In this document: in pieces, positions 44,323 to 54,770 of the stretch
Position numbering within the stretch: position 1 is the first letter of the stretch
Layout of the letters: each line of letters opens with the position of its first letter
Assembly (NCBI RefSeq): GCF_014899185.1
Contig: NZ_CP045201.1
Coordinates: forward strand, 294,501-358,500
Source of the DNA: Pseudooceanicola spongiae
GTDB taxonomy: Bacteria; Pseudomonadota; Alphaproteobacteria; Rhodobacterales; Rhodobacteraceae
Length of the DNA: 64,000 nt
Direction: 5' to 3'
Translations under genes and position numbers: made by a program
Notes under the pieces: model-generated
The model's database searches: none
Told to the model about the DNA's origin: nothing
The model's input: only the letters and a program-made list of their open reading frames with translations

Positions 44323-45225
44323 TCAGAGACGGCGGTAGGGGAAGGGGCGGGCGGTGCGCAAGCCCTCTGAGGTGGGCTGCTGCGTGGCGGAGGTCAGGTG
44401 GTCGAGCAGGCGGCGCGCCTGCAGCTGTGCGATATCGCGGCCGCTGAGGTGGTTGCACCCCAGCGTGCCTGCCAGTTCGGTCAGGCCACTGCCTTCGGGG
44501 TCGGTGTCGATGATCCAGTGCCGGGGCGACAGGTTGCCAGGGCGGATCAGCGCATTGGGCATGGCGTGGGGTATGGCGCGGATGATGCCGTCGAAGCGGC
44601 GGTCACAGAAGCTGTCGAGGCTGGGCAGGGTGGTGCTGCGCATCCCGCTGCCCTGAGTCAGGAACAGCGACAGAGCCAGGGCGCGGTCGCGTCTGGGATC
44701 GAAGATCGCGATGGATTTCACCCCTGCGGAGGCCAGCGCACAAGCGGCGGCGCGGCCACGCAAACCCGCCCCGAGCAACAGGGCCTGAGCCCGTGGCAGT
44801 GGCGCGAGAAAGCGCGTCATCGCCCGTTTGCGCGCCCAGGCGCCGGTGTTGACGCCCGTCGCCTGACCGTTGCGAAACAGGATCAGATCGACCGCACCCT
44901 GCTGGCGCGCCATCGGGCTGAGGTCATCGAGCAGGGGCAGCATCGCCTCGGTCAGCGGGCCGATGAGATGCAGGGCGCTGAGCTGGGCTGTGCGTGCCTC
45001 GGCCAGCAGCGCGGCGGGGGTCAGCCCGGTCTCGGGGAAGGGGTGCAGGATCAGGGGCAGGCGCCAGGCCTGAGCCTTGGTCGTCAGCAGCAGACCGGCG
45101 CGGCTGGTGGGGCCAGGGTCGCCCGCGAGGCCGAGGCGCAGCGGAACCTGCCGATGCGCGCCGCTGAGCGCGCTGAGGGGCAGCGGCACGGCCTGAGGCT
45201 GGGGGACGGGCACGGATCTGGCCAC
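44323..45225 (-). CDS. Shikimate dehydrogenase-like protein, probably not an active AroE
   Basis: The 300-residue protein keeps the AroE plan: GLAGDPGPTSRAGLL (substrate end), ALHLIGPLTEAMLPLLDDLSPMARQQGAVDLILFRNGQATGVNTGAWA, and NADP loop LLLGAGLRGRAAACAL near 150. In AroE the first motif reads VPHKE and the last NTDG. Here the catalytic Lys is replaced (GPLTE) and the catalytic Asp is Gly (NTGA). The Rossmann glycine turn is also altered. It probably binds a ligand rather than reducing dehydroshikimate. It lies upstream of nothing obvious on its strand, next to sitD. Confidence 0.65.
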   Translation of the reverse strand: MARSVPVPQPQAVPLPLSALSGAHRQVPLRLGLAGDPGPTSRAGLLLTTKAQAWRLPLILHPFPETGLTPAALLAEARTAQLSALHLIGPLTEAMLPLLDDLSPMARQQGAVDLILFRNGQATGVNTGAWARKRAMTRFLAPLPRAQALLLGAGLRGRAAACALASAGVKSIAIFDPRRDRALALSLFLTQGSGMRSTTLPSLDSFCDRRFDGIIRAIPHAMPNALIRPGNLSPRHWIIDTDPEGSGLTELAGTLGCNHLSGRDIAQLQARRLLDHLTSATQQPTSEGLRTARPFPYRRL

Positions 45226-45306
45226 TTTTGCGCACTTTCAGGTTGCTGTGAGCACAGCGTCCTCTGCCGAGGGGGGTGGTGTCAATCGCCTTGAATGTGT
45301 CACCGC

Positions 45307-46158
45307 TCAGCTGAGCGATGTCGCGGTGCGGCGGGTCAGGATCAGGCGGCGGGTGAAGGCGATCAGGAACAGGGCCGTCAGGATCAGGATGATGGTGGGC
45401 GCAGGGGCGCTGTCGAGCCAGAAGCTGGCGTAGGTGCCGAACAGCATGGAGGCCATGCAGACCACGACAGCCACCGGCAGCATGGCCGAAAAGCGGCGCA
45501 CGGTCAGGAAGGCGATGGCACCGGGGGCAATCAGCAGTCCGACCGCAAGGATCAGTCCGGTGGCCGAGAGGGTGGCGACGATGGTCATCGAGAGCACCGT
45601 CAGCAACCCATAGTGCAGCAGGTTCACCGGAAGGCCCGAAGCGCGCGCCTGTGCCGGATCAAACGCGTGCAGCAGCAGATCCTTCCACTTCAGCACCAGA
45701 GCGAGGGTGACGAAGAGCGAGATGGCCCCCGCCGTCCACAGATCGTCCGGGCCGACGCCGAGCATATTGCCGAACAGGATATGGTCGAGATGCACATTGG
45801 TGTCGATCGAGGTGTAGAGCAGGATGCCGATGCCGAACATGCCCGAGAAGACGACGCCCATCACCGTGTCCTGCTTGACCCGGCTGTTGTAGGCGAGGAA
45901 GCCGGTCAGCAGCGAGGTGATCATGCCGGCCACGAAGGCTCCGAAAATCAGTGGCAGGCCGGAGGCATAGGCGATGACGATGCCGGGCAGGGTGGCGTGA
46001 CTGACCGCATCCCCCATCAGCGCCCAGCCCTTGAGGACGAGGAAGCACGACAGCAGCGCCGTGGGGATCGAGACGATCAGGCAGATCAGGAAGGCGTGCT
46101 GCATGAAGGGGAACTGGAACGGGAAGGCGAGGCCGTCTTCGAGCATGAGGTCTATCAT
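45307..46158 (-). CDS. sitD: Mn/Fe-type ABC transporter permease SitD
   Basis: The 283-residue ABC-3 permease has about eight helices: FLICLIVSIPTALLSCFLVLKGWALMGDAVSHATLPGIV is the family start, with FGIGILLYTSIDTNVHLDHILFGNMLGV in the middle. It pairs with SitC, whose stop overlaps its start by 4 bp. Together with the ATPase and binding protein it forms a manganese/iron importer of the SitABCD type. Confidence 0.9.
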   Translation of the reverse strand: MIDLMLEDGLAFPFQFPFMQHAFLICLIVSIPTALLSCFLVLKGWALMGDAVSHATLPGIVIAYASGLPLIFGAFVAGMITSLLTGFLAYNSRVKQDTVMGVVFSGMFGIGILLYTSIDTNVHLDHILFGNMLGVGPDDLWTAGAISLFVTLALVLKWKDLLLHAFDPAQARASGLPVNLLHYGLLTVLSMTIVATLSATGLILAVGLLIAPGAIAFLTVRRFSAMLPVAVVVCMASMLFGTYASFWLDSAPAPTIILILTALFLIAFTRRLILTRRTATSLS

Positions 46159-47018
46159 GGCTGTACCTCCCGGTTCAGGGCGGCGCGGGCTTTGCGGCGG
46201 GCGGCGAGGATGCCGTGCTTGGGGGCGAAGGTGAAGGCGGTGAGGAAGATCGCGGTTTGCAGTGTGGTGATGATGGCGCCGGTCGCGCCGTCGAGGAAGT
46301 AGCTGGCGTAGGCGCCGACGAAACCGGTGAGGGCTCCGATCAGGACAGAGGTCAGGATCAGCCGGGGGAAACGGTCGCAGAGCAGGTAGGCGGTGGCACC
46401 GGGCGTCACGACCATGGCGACGACGAGGAAAGCGCCGACGGTTTGCATGGCCGCGACGACGCAGGCGGAGAGCAGCACGAAGAACACGGCTTTGAGCAGC
46501 TGAGGCCGCAATCCGATGGCGCGGGCGTGGTTCTCATCGAAGAACGTCACCATGAGGTCGCGCCATTTCGCCAGCAGCACCACCAGCGTGACGAGGCCGA
46601 TGATCACCAGTTGCAGGGTATCCTGTGGCGTGATGGCGAGGATGTTGCCCATGGTGATGGTCTGCACGGAGACCGACATCGGATTGACCGAAATCATGAA
46701 CAGGCCGAGGCCGAAGAAGGAGGTGAAGATCATGCCGATCACCACGTCGACCTTCAGCCCCGAGCGGTCCGACAGGAACAGCATCGCTGCCGCGGCGAGG
46801 CCACCCGACAGGAACGCGCCCAGCGCGAAGGGCAGGCCGAGGAGGTAGGCGCCCGCAACGCCGGGGACAACGGAATGCGACAGCGCGTCGCCGATCAGCG
46901 ACCAGCCCTTGAGCATCAGGTAGGCCGACAGGAAGGCGCAGACGCCGCCGATCAGCGCCGAGACCCACATGGCGTTGGTCATGTAGCCGTAGGAAAAGGG
47001 CACTAGCAGCACGCTCAT
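46155..47018 (-). CDS. sitC: Mn/Fe-type ABC transporter permease SitC
   Basis: The 287-residue permease starts MSVLLVPFSYGYMTNAMWVSALIGG and has LKGWSLIGDALSHSVVPGVAGAYLLGLP, GNILAITPQDTLQLV and TVGAFLVVAMVVTPGATAYLL. ATG 47018 is chosen because the longer frame reading into 47480 runs through the dispersed repeat and antisense of sitB. It overlaps sitD by 4 bp. Confidence 0.9.
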   Translation of the reverse strand: MSVLLVPFSYGYMTNAMWVSALIGGVCAFLSAYLMLKGWSLIGDALSHSVVPGVAGAYLLGLPFALGAFLSGGLAAAAMLFLSDRSGLKVDVVIGMIFTSFFGLGLFMISVNPMSVSVQTITMGNILAITPQDTLQLVIIGLVTLVVLLAKWRDLMVTFFDENHARAIGLRPQLLKAVFFVLLSACVVAAMQTVGAFLVVAMVVTPGATAYLLCDRFPRLILTSVLIGALTGFVGAYASYFLDGATGAIITTLQTAIFLTAFTFAPKHGILAARRKARAALNREVQP

Positions 47019-47050
47019 GGCTGGGCCGGGGCGCTGGGCGTCGGTGGGGG

Positions 47051-47114
47051 TGGGGGGCGCTGCCCCCGTCCGCGCGGGGCGCGGACTCCCCCGGGATATT
47101 TCGAACAGGGAAAC
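47051..47114 (+). repeat. Dispersed intergenic palindromic element, copy E
   Basis: GGGGGGCGCTGCCCCC, then GTCCGCGC-GGG-GCGCGGAC, then TCCCCCGGGATATTTCGAACAGGGAAAC. It separates sitB from sitC in the sit operon. Confidence 0.75.
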
Positions 47115-47145
47115 ATACGGGTGGGGGCGCTGGGGGGGAGCGGGG

Positions 47146-48084
47146 TCATTCGGTGGGCTCCTTTTTGGCGCTGGGCGGGGGGGCGGCCGGGCGCGTCGTT
47201 GTGGAGGGCGCGCGATCTGCGTCGTGGCGGTGCAGCTTGTCGCCGTAGTGCACGAGGGGGCGTTCGTCGTCGGTGTAGATCGAGACGTGGCGGGGATCGT
47301 CGTCGTCGTGCAGGGTCGCTCCGCCGAGGGTGAAGTGGCGCAGGACGCCGCCGAAGGCCTCGGCCAGGTTCTTGTGGGTGAAGGTGGTCTCGGTCGGCCC
47401 GTAGGCCAGGACGGTGCCCTTGACCAGCACGGTGCGGTCGCAGAATTCGGGCACGGAGCCGAGGTTGTGGGTGGAGACAAGCATGACGCGGCCCTCGGCG
47501 CGCAGCTCTCGCAGGAGGGTGATGATCTGTTCCTCGGTGCCGACGTCGACGCCGGTGAAGGGTTCGTCGAGCAGGATCACCTGACCGTTCTGCGCCAGCG
47601 CGCGGGCGAGGAAGACGCGCTTCTTTTGGCCGCCCGACAGCTCGCCGATCTGGCGGTGGCGGAAGTCGGTCATGTTGACGCGCGCGAGGGCTTGGGTGAC
47701 GGCGGTGTGATCGGCCGCGCGGGGGCGGCGCAGGAAGCCCATGTGGCCGTAGCGCCCCATCATCACCACGTCCTCGACAAGGACGGGGAAGGCCCAGTCG
47801 ACCTCCTCGGATTGCGGGACATAGGCGACGAGGTTGGCCTTGAGGGCCTGTTTGACGGTGAGGCCGAGCAGGCCGATGTCGCCACGCGCGGCCGGCACGA
47901 AGCCCATGATCGCCTTGAAGAGGGTGGATTTGCCCGCGCCGTTGACGCCGACGAGGGCGGTGATGGTGCCGCGCGGGATCTCGAAGCTGGCGTCGCGCAG
48001 GGCGGTCATGCCGTTGCGGTAGGTGACGGTGACGTTGCGGGCCGAGATGCCGCCATCGGGGGCGGTATTGTCTGGGGGGATCAT
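47146..48084 (-). CDS. sitB: Mn/Fe-type ABC transporter ATPase SitB with acidic His-rich tail
   Basis: The 312-residue ATPase has Walker [10 protein letters not shown] near 45, Q-loop [35 protein letters not shown] (family-typical of Mn/Zn systems), signature [16 protein letters not shown], and Walker [13 protein letters not shown]. The C-terminal 55 residues are Asp/His-rich then Pro/Ala-rich ([25 protein letters not shown]), longer than the family norm, perhaps metal-sensing. It starts at 48084, directly after sitA stop. Confidence 0.92.
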   Translation of the reverse strand: MIPPDNTAPDGGISARNVTVTYRNGMTALRDASFEIPRGTITALVGVNGAGKSTLFKAIMGFVPAARGDIGLLGLTVKQALKANLVAYVPQSEEVDWAFPVLVEDVVMMGRYGHMGFLRRPRAADHTAVTQALARVNMTDFRHRQIGELSGGQKKRVFLARALAQNGQVILLDEPFTGVDVGTEEQIITLLRELRAEGRVMLVSTHNLGSVPEFCDRTVLVKGTVLAYGPTETTFTHKNLAEAFGGVLRHFTLGGATLHDDDDPRHVSIYTDDERPLVHYGDKLHRHDADRAPSTTTRPAAPPPSAKKEPTE

Positions 48085-48981
48085 TCAGTTGCTCCCTTTG
48101 GCGTCGAGGCCGTCGGCGATGGTCTGGGCCGTCACGCGCAGCAGGTCGAGGTAGCTCGGCACCGGGCCGTCGGGGCCCGACAGGCTGTCGACGTAGAGCA
48201 CGCCGCCGAAGCGGACGCCGGTTTCGCGCGCCACCTGTTCGGCGGGCGCGGTGTTGACGGTGCTTTCGCAGAACACCACCGGAATGTCGTGGTCGCGCAC
48301 GCCGTCGATGACGCCGCGCACCTGTTGCGGGGTGCCGGTCTGGTCGGCGTTCATCGGCCAGAGGTAGAGCTCCTGCATCGCGAAGTCGCGGGCGAGGTAG
48401 GAGAAAGCGCCCTCGCAGGTCACCAGCCAGCGCTGATCTTCGCGGATCTGGGCGACGCGGGCGCGCAGCGGCTCGATCGTGGCGATGAGCTGTTGTTTGT
48501 AAGCCGCGGCATTGGCGGTGTAGGTGGCGGCGTTGGCGGGGTCGTGCTTGGCGAGGGCGGCGGCGATATTGTCGACGTAGATCTGGGCGTTCGCGAGGCC
48601 CATCCAGGCGTGGGGGTTCGGCTTGCCCTCATAGGCACCTTGGGCCACGGGGATCTCGTCAATGCCGGTGGAGAGCGTTTCCGAGGGGATCACGCCGAGG
48701 TTGGCGATGAACTGGTCGAACCAAAGCTCAAGCCCAAGGCCATTGTAGAGGATCAGGTCGGATTTCGCGGCGCGCACGATGTCGCGGGGGGTCGGCTCAT
48801 AACCGTGGATCTCGGCCCCCGGTTTGGTGATCGACACGACATCCGCGGCGTCACCGGCGACGTTCTGCGCCATGTCGGCCAGCACGGTGAAGGTGGTCAC
48901 GACCTTGAGCCGGTCCGCAAGGGCGGGGGTGGCGGCGAGGCCAAGGGTGAGGGCCAAAAAGGGGGCATATGGCAGGCGCAT
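48085..48981 (-). CDS. sitA: Periplasmic Mn/Fe-binding protein SitA
   Basis: The 298-residue cluster A-I binding protein has a signal peptide (MRLPYAPFLALTLGLAATPALA). Metal ligands are His in AEIHGYEPTPRD, His in NPHAWMGLA, Glu in TCEGAFSYLARDF and Asp in YVDSLSGPDG. The His-His-Glu-Asp set is typical of Mn/Fe (Sit/Psa) rather than Zn proteins. ATG 48981 begins the leader. A palindromic operator lies 40 bp upstream. It starts the sitABCD transcript. Confidence 0.93.
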   Translation of the reverse strand: MRLPYAPFLALTLGLAATPALADRLKVVTTFTVLADMAQNVAGDAADVVSITKPGAEIHGYEPTPRDIVRAAKSDLILYNGLGLELWFDQFIANLGVIPSETLSTGIDEIPVAQGAYEGKPNPHAWMGLANAQIYVDNIAAALAKHDPANAATYTANAAAYKQQLIATIEPLRARVAQIREDQRWLVTCEGAFSYLARDFAMQELYLWPMNADQTGTPQQVRGVIDGVRDHDIPVVFCESTVNTAPAEQVARETGVRFGGVLYVDSLSGPDGPVPSYLDLLRVTAQTIADGLDAKGSN

Positions 48982-49019
48982 GGATCGTCCTTTCGGGGCG
49001 GTCACTGTCCTACATGATA

Positions 49020-49036
49020 TTGCGAGGCATTCGCAA
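49020..49036. promoter_or_regulatory. Palindromic operator upstream of sitA
   Basis: TTGCGAggcatTCGCAA has perfect 6-bp arms with a 5-bp spacer, about 40 bp before the sitA start. Its position and TGCGA/TCGCA text fit a Fur-superfamily (Mur/Zur) metal-responsive operator. No regulator gene is adjacent. Confidence 0.6.
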
Positions 49037-49364
49037 AAAGACAAGGGGCGAGGTGCCGATTGGGCGATAATTCCTGATATTTGCGGGGGGTGGTGGCGCG
49101 AGAGGCACCTCGGTGCGGCGCGAAAGGGCTGGCTGATGTCGCGCGGCCAAGGGGCCGAAATGTCCGGGCTACGGTGCGAGGCTGGGAGCGATCAAGACCT
49201 GGCGGGCTACGTGGCGATGAGGGGACATTGGGGTCGCTGCTGAGAGCGGCGTGGATCGCTGGCTGGCGGGGGCGTGAGGCCTTGGCTTGCTGGCTGTCTT
49301 AAGAATGCTTCTAAACCGAAGTGGGGGTCTGCGCAAGGAAAAAGCGCAATGAAAACAAATAGTT

Positions 49365-49377
49365 GACTAATTTAGTC
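49365..49377. promoter_or_regulatory. Palindrome GACTAATTTAGTC upstream of thiC
   Basis: A perfect 13-bp inverted repeat (6-bp arms) lies about 130 bp before the thiC riboswitch, inside TTGACT, a possible -35 element. It may bind a repressor. Rest of the 49037-49502 gap shows no gene. Confidence 0.45.
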
Positions 49378-49502
49378 GGGAGTTTCTGGCCGAGTGAATC
49401 ACTCAGGATTGCGCGGGGCATGGGGCTTTGGGCAAAAGTCATTGGCATCAGGGGGTTGGCGGGGGTGCTTGACAGGGGCGGGGGATGCGCGCAGTTTCAA
49501 GG

Positions 49503-51533
<2,031 letters not shown>

Positions 51534-51534
<1 letters not shown>

Positions 51535-52334
51535 TGCAGGTCGGACAAACTTTACAGGCGATGCGCAGGGCGACGCCGCTGGTGCAGTGCATCACCAACT
51601 ACGTCGCGATGAACATCGCCGCCAATGTGCTGCTGGCCGCAGGGGCGAGTCCCGCGATGGTCAGCGACGCGGAGGAGGCGGGCGAGTTTGCGGGCTTTGC
51701 CGATGCGCTGACGGTGAATATCGGCACGCTGTCGCCGCCGTTCGTGGCGGGGATGCGCGCCGCGATTGCCGGGGCAGAGGGCGCGGGCACGCCGTGGGTG
51801 CTGGACCCGGTGGCCTGTCAGGCGACAGTGCTGCGCCGGCGCGTGGCGGCGGATCTGCTGGCGCTGAAACCGACGATCATCCGGGCCAATGCCTCCGAGA
51901 TCCTGAGCCTCGCGGGCGAGGCCAGCCGGGGGCAGGGTGTGGATGGGCGCGACAGTACCGCCTCGGCCGAGGGTGCAGCGCGCAGGTTGGCGCAGCGCAC
52001 GGGCGGCGTGGTGGCGATGACCGGCGCGGTTGATTTCGTCACCGATGGCGCGCGGGCGGTGCGGATCGCGGGCGGGTCGGTCTGGATGCCGCTGAACACC
52101 GCTCTGGGCTGTTCGCTGACAGGCCTGTGCGGGGCGTTTGCTGCCGTGGCAGCGCCGTTTGAGGCCTCGGTCGCCGCTTTGGCGCTGTTCGCGGTGGCGG
52201 GCAGCCGGGCGCATGGCGCGGCGGAGGGGCCGGGCAGTTTCGCGCCGCTGTTTCTGGATGCGCTGCACCATGTCCGTCCCGAGGATCTGGACCGCGAGGC
52301 GAGGATCGAGGGGCTGGAGGAGGTCCCGGCATGA
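51534..52334 (+). CDS. thiM: Hydroxyethylthiazole kinase
   Basis: The 266-residue ThiM phosphorylates salvaged hydroxyethylthiazole. Family motifs: PLVQCITNYVAMNIAANVLLAAGASPAM, VLDPVACQAT, IIRANASEILSLAGE and the catalytic Cys region NTALGCSLTGLCGAFAAVA. The ATG at 51534 overlaps the thiC stop and its stop overlaps the thiE start. It is salvage, so the operon covers pyrimidine synthesis, thiazole salvage and coupling, without thiG. Confidence 0.95.
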
Positions 52335-52969
52335 TGGGCTTTGATCTGAGCCTCTACCTGATCCTTGATCCCGGCTTGTGCCGGGATCGGGGCATGGTCG
52401 AGACGGCGCGGCTGGCGGTGGCGGGCGGCGCGACCATGGTGCAGCTGCGCGACAAGACCGGCGGCACGGCGCGGCTGGTCGAGACAGGGCGCGCGCTGAA
52501 GGCGGCGCTGGCGGGCACCGGGGCCGTGCTGATCATCAATGACGACGTGGAGGCGGCTCTGGCGATTGATGCCGACGGTGTGCATGTCGGGCAGGGCGAT
52601 ATGGACCCGGGCGCCGTGCGGCGGCGGATCGGGCCGCGCCGGGTGCTGGGGCTGTCGGTGGAGAGCGCCGACGCAGCGATGGCGGTCGATCCGGTGCAGG
52701 TGGATTATGCCGGGGCGGGACCGGTCTTTGCCACCGCGACCAAGCCCGACCACAAGCCGCCCGTCGGGTTTGTCGGGCTGGGCGAGATGGTGCGGGCCTG
52801 CCCGGTGCCGGTGGTGGCCATCGGTGGGCTGAACGCCGAACACGCCGCCCCGGTGCGCAAGAGCGGCGCGCACGGCATGGCGGTCGTGTCGGCCATATGC
52901 GGGCAGAGCGATCCGCGCGCGGCGGCGCGGCGGATTGTTCTGGCGTGGCAGGGGGCTTTGGTCGGCTAG
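52331..52969 (+). CDS. thiE: Thiamine-phosphate synthase
   Basis: The 212-residue ThiE joins HMP-PP and thiazole phosphate. The HMP-PP site ATMVQLRDKTGGTARL, the diphosphate loop IINDDVEAALAIDADGVHVGQGDM, GLSVESADAA, DYAGAGPVFATATKPDHKPPVGFVGL and VVAIGGLNAEH are all present. Start may be codon 1 or 2. It is the last gene of thiCME and converges with thiD. Confidence 0.95.
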   Translation: MMGFDLSLYLILDPGLCRDRGMVETARLAVAGGATMVQLRDKTGGTARLVETGRALKAALAGTGAVLIINDDVEAALAIDADGVHVGQGDMDPGAVRRRIGPRRVLGLSVESADAAMAVDPVQVDYAGAGPVFATATKPDHKPPVGFVGLGEMVRACPVPVVAIGGLNAEHAAPVRKSGAHGMAVVSAICGQSDPRAAARRIVLAWQGALVG

Positions 52970-52978
52970 GAGGCGGTG

Positions 52979-53000
52979 AGGCGGGCTTATTCGCCCGCCT
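52979..53000. terminator. Hairpin between thiE and thiD
   Basis: AGGCGGGC (52979-52986) pairs with GCCCGCCT (52993-53000), loop TTATTC. It overlaps the last codons of thiD on the minus strand and may terminate thiE transcription. No T-tract follows. Confidence 0.5.
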
Positions 53001-53826
53001 TCTCCAGTGGTGCGGGCCAGAGCGCATGGAAATGGTGCACCGGCCCGCGCCCTTCGCCGACGCTGAGCTGATGCGAGGCGATCAGCGCGCCGTGCAGATA
53101 GGTCTTGGCGCGGGCGACGGCCTCGGGGACCGGAAAATAAGGCAGCAGCGCGGCAATCGCCGAGGACAGCGTGCAGCCGGTGCCGTGATCATTGGGCGTG
53201 TCGATCCGGGGCGCGGGATAGCGGCGCGGCTCGCCATCGGGACCGAGCAGCAGATCGGTGCTCTCGTCACTCTCAGACAGGTGACCGCCCTTGAGCAGCA
53301 CCCATTTCGAGCCCATCAGCAGCAGCTCTTCCATGGCGGCATGCAGACGCTCCTGCGTCCAGGCGTTGGAGCATTTCAGCAGCGTTGCGGCTTCGGGCAG
53401 GTTGGGGGTGATGACGGTGGCGAGCGGGATCAGGTGATCGCGCAGCGCCCGCAACGCATCGCGGTCCACGAGAGAGTCGCCGCTGGAGGCGATCATCACC
53501 GGGTCGAAGACGATATTGCGCGCACCATGCAGCGTCAGCCGTTCCGCAATGACACGGGAGATTTCGCCATTGGCGACCATGCCGATCTTGACGGCGTCGA
53601 CGCGGACATCCTCGAACACGGCATCGATCTGATCGGCGACGAGGCCCGCGTCCATCGCCGTGAAACAGCGCACGCCCTGCGTGTTCTGCGCCACAACGGC
53701 GGTGATCGCGCTCATCGCATAGGCACCAAGGGCCGATATGGCCTTGATGTCAGCCTGAATTCCCGCACCGCCCGTCGGGTCAGTGCCCGCGATGGTCAAG
53801 ACATTGGCGATCATTCGGTCCGTCAT
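52987..53826 (-). CDS. thiD: Hydroxymethylpyrimidine/phosphomethylpyrimidine kinase
   Basis: The 279-residue ribokinase-fold enzyme phosphorylates HMP and HMP-P. Family motifs: [22 protein letters not shown] at the N-terminus, [31 protein letters not shown] and [15 protein letters not shown] with the catalytic Asp/His region. Start may be codon 5. It overlaps the nudix gene by 4 bp and shares its riboswitch. Confidence 0.96.
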   Translation of the reverse strand: MTDRMIANVLTIAGTDPTGGAGIQADIKAISALGAYAMSAITAVVAQNTQGVRCFTAMDAGLVADQIDAVFEDVRVDAVKIGMVANGEISRVIAERLTLHGARNIVFDPVMIASSGDSLVDRDALRALRDHLIPLATVITPNLPEAATLLKCSNAWTQERLHAAMEELLLMGSKWVLLKGGHLSESDESTDLLLGPDGEPRRYPAPRIDTPNDHGTGCTLSSAIAALLPYFPVPEAVARAKTYLHGALIASHQLSVGEGRGPVHHFHALWPAPLEKAGE

Positions 53827-54332
53827 CCTTTCAATACTGCAAGTGTGGCGAGGCGCAGAACGTCCTCGCTGAGGCTCAGATCATCAGAGCGCAGCTGGTC
53901 CAGCGTGAACCAGCCCGCGTCGAGCGCATCGTCGGCCGCCACCGGTTCGCCGGCCTGCCAGTGGCAGAGCGTGACGACGAGGACATAGTGTCGCACAAGG
54001 TGCTGACCAGTGGTGCCACGATCAAAAATATCGAGGACGTCGAGCAGGGGGCCGGGGGTGGCTGTGACGCCGGTTTCCTCGGCCAGTTCGCGCAGGGTGG
54101 CCTGCGCGATGGTCTCTCCCGCGTCGACCTTGCCGCCGGGAAAGCCCCAGAGGCCGGCATCGGGCGGATTGGCGCGGCGCACCAGCAGCACCTGATCGCC
54201 GCGCGGCACAACCGCGATCACGGCAGCAACGGGGCGCAGGCCGGGAGCAGGGCTGGTGGGTTTGGCGGGTCTGGGAGAGGTCTGCAGCATCGCGCCGCCG
54301 GAATGATCGCTCATCAGCGGAAACGCTTGCAT
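53823..54332 (-). CDS. NUDIX hydrolase in the thiD operon
   Basis: The 169-residue protein has one NUDIX box, [24 protein letters not shown] (GX5EX7REXXEEXGU), near residues 65-88, preceded by a variable 30-residue N-terminus. Substrate is unknown; co-transcription with thiD under a TPP riboswitch suggests a pyrophosphatase acting on a thiamine intermediate or a damaged or antimetabolite pyrophosphate. An internal Met (MSDHSGG or MLQTS) could be the start. Confidence 0.85.
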   Translation of the reverse strand: MQAFPLMSDHSGGAMLQTSPRPAKPTSPAPGLRPVAAVIAVVPRGDQVLLVRRANPPDAGLWGFPGGKVDAGETIAQATLRELAEETGVTATPGPLLDVLDIFDRGTTGQHLVRHYVLVVTLCHWQAGEPVAADDALDAGWFTLDQLRSDDLSLSEDVLRLATLAVLKG

Positions 54333-54356
54333 ATCAGGCAGCTGGCTTCAGTCATC

Positions 54357-54470
54357 TCTACCACTTCCTTCACCGGCATCACCCGTATCAGGTTCGAAGG
54401 GTTTCACGGCAGCAGGCGAGGGTCGCCCGGTCTCTGCACGCACTCTCAGCCCGACCGCCGGGCACCCCTA
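54357..54470 (-). promoter_or_regulatory. TPP riboswitch upstream of nudix-thiD
   Basis: On the minus strand, GGGGTGCCCG, then GGGCTGAGAG, then CCCTTCGAACCTGATACGGG and GGTGATGCCGGTGAAGG match the THI element blocks. It ends about 25 bp before the nudix start, so it probably controls translation initiation. Nothing else is recognisable in 54471-54770. Confidence 0.95.
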
Positions 54471-54770
54471 GGTTGAACCGAGCTTAGCATAAATCAAGCC
54501 TTGCGGAAGGGGGTGCCGGGGACCTGCCACCGCGAGCCGCGACAAATTTGCGCACTGTCCTGAGGGGGGGCGTGGTGCGCGGTGAATGTGATGTGGCATC
54601 AGCGGGTTGCGGGGTGTTTCTACAGCAGCGGGGTTTTGCCTGTCTGGCGCAGGACGGGGCGCGGTCTGCCCGGCAGATCGCACAGCTTTGTCGATCATAC
54701 TTTGGTTCGCTGGGATCGCCCGCGCTTCGGTTCTAGGGTCAGGGCAAACGACCCGCATCGGAGAAGAGAC

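Noticed and set aside
45295..46302. Long plus-strand frame antisense to sitD
   Set aside because: It is Gln/Gly/Asp-rich without a family and opposes a clear ABC-3 permease.
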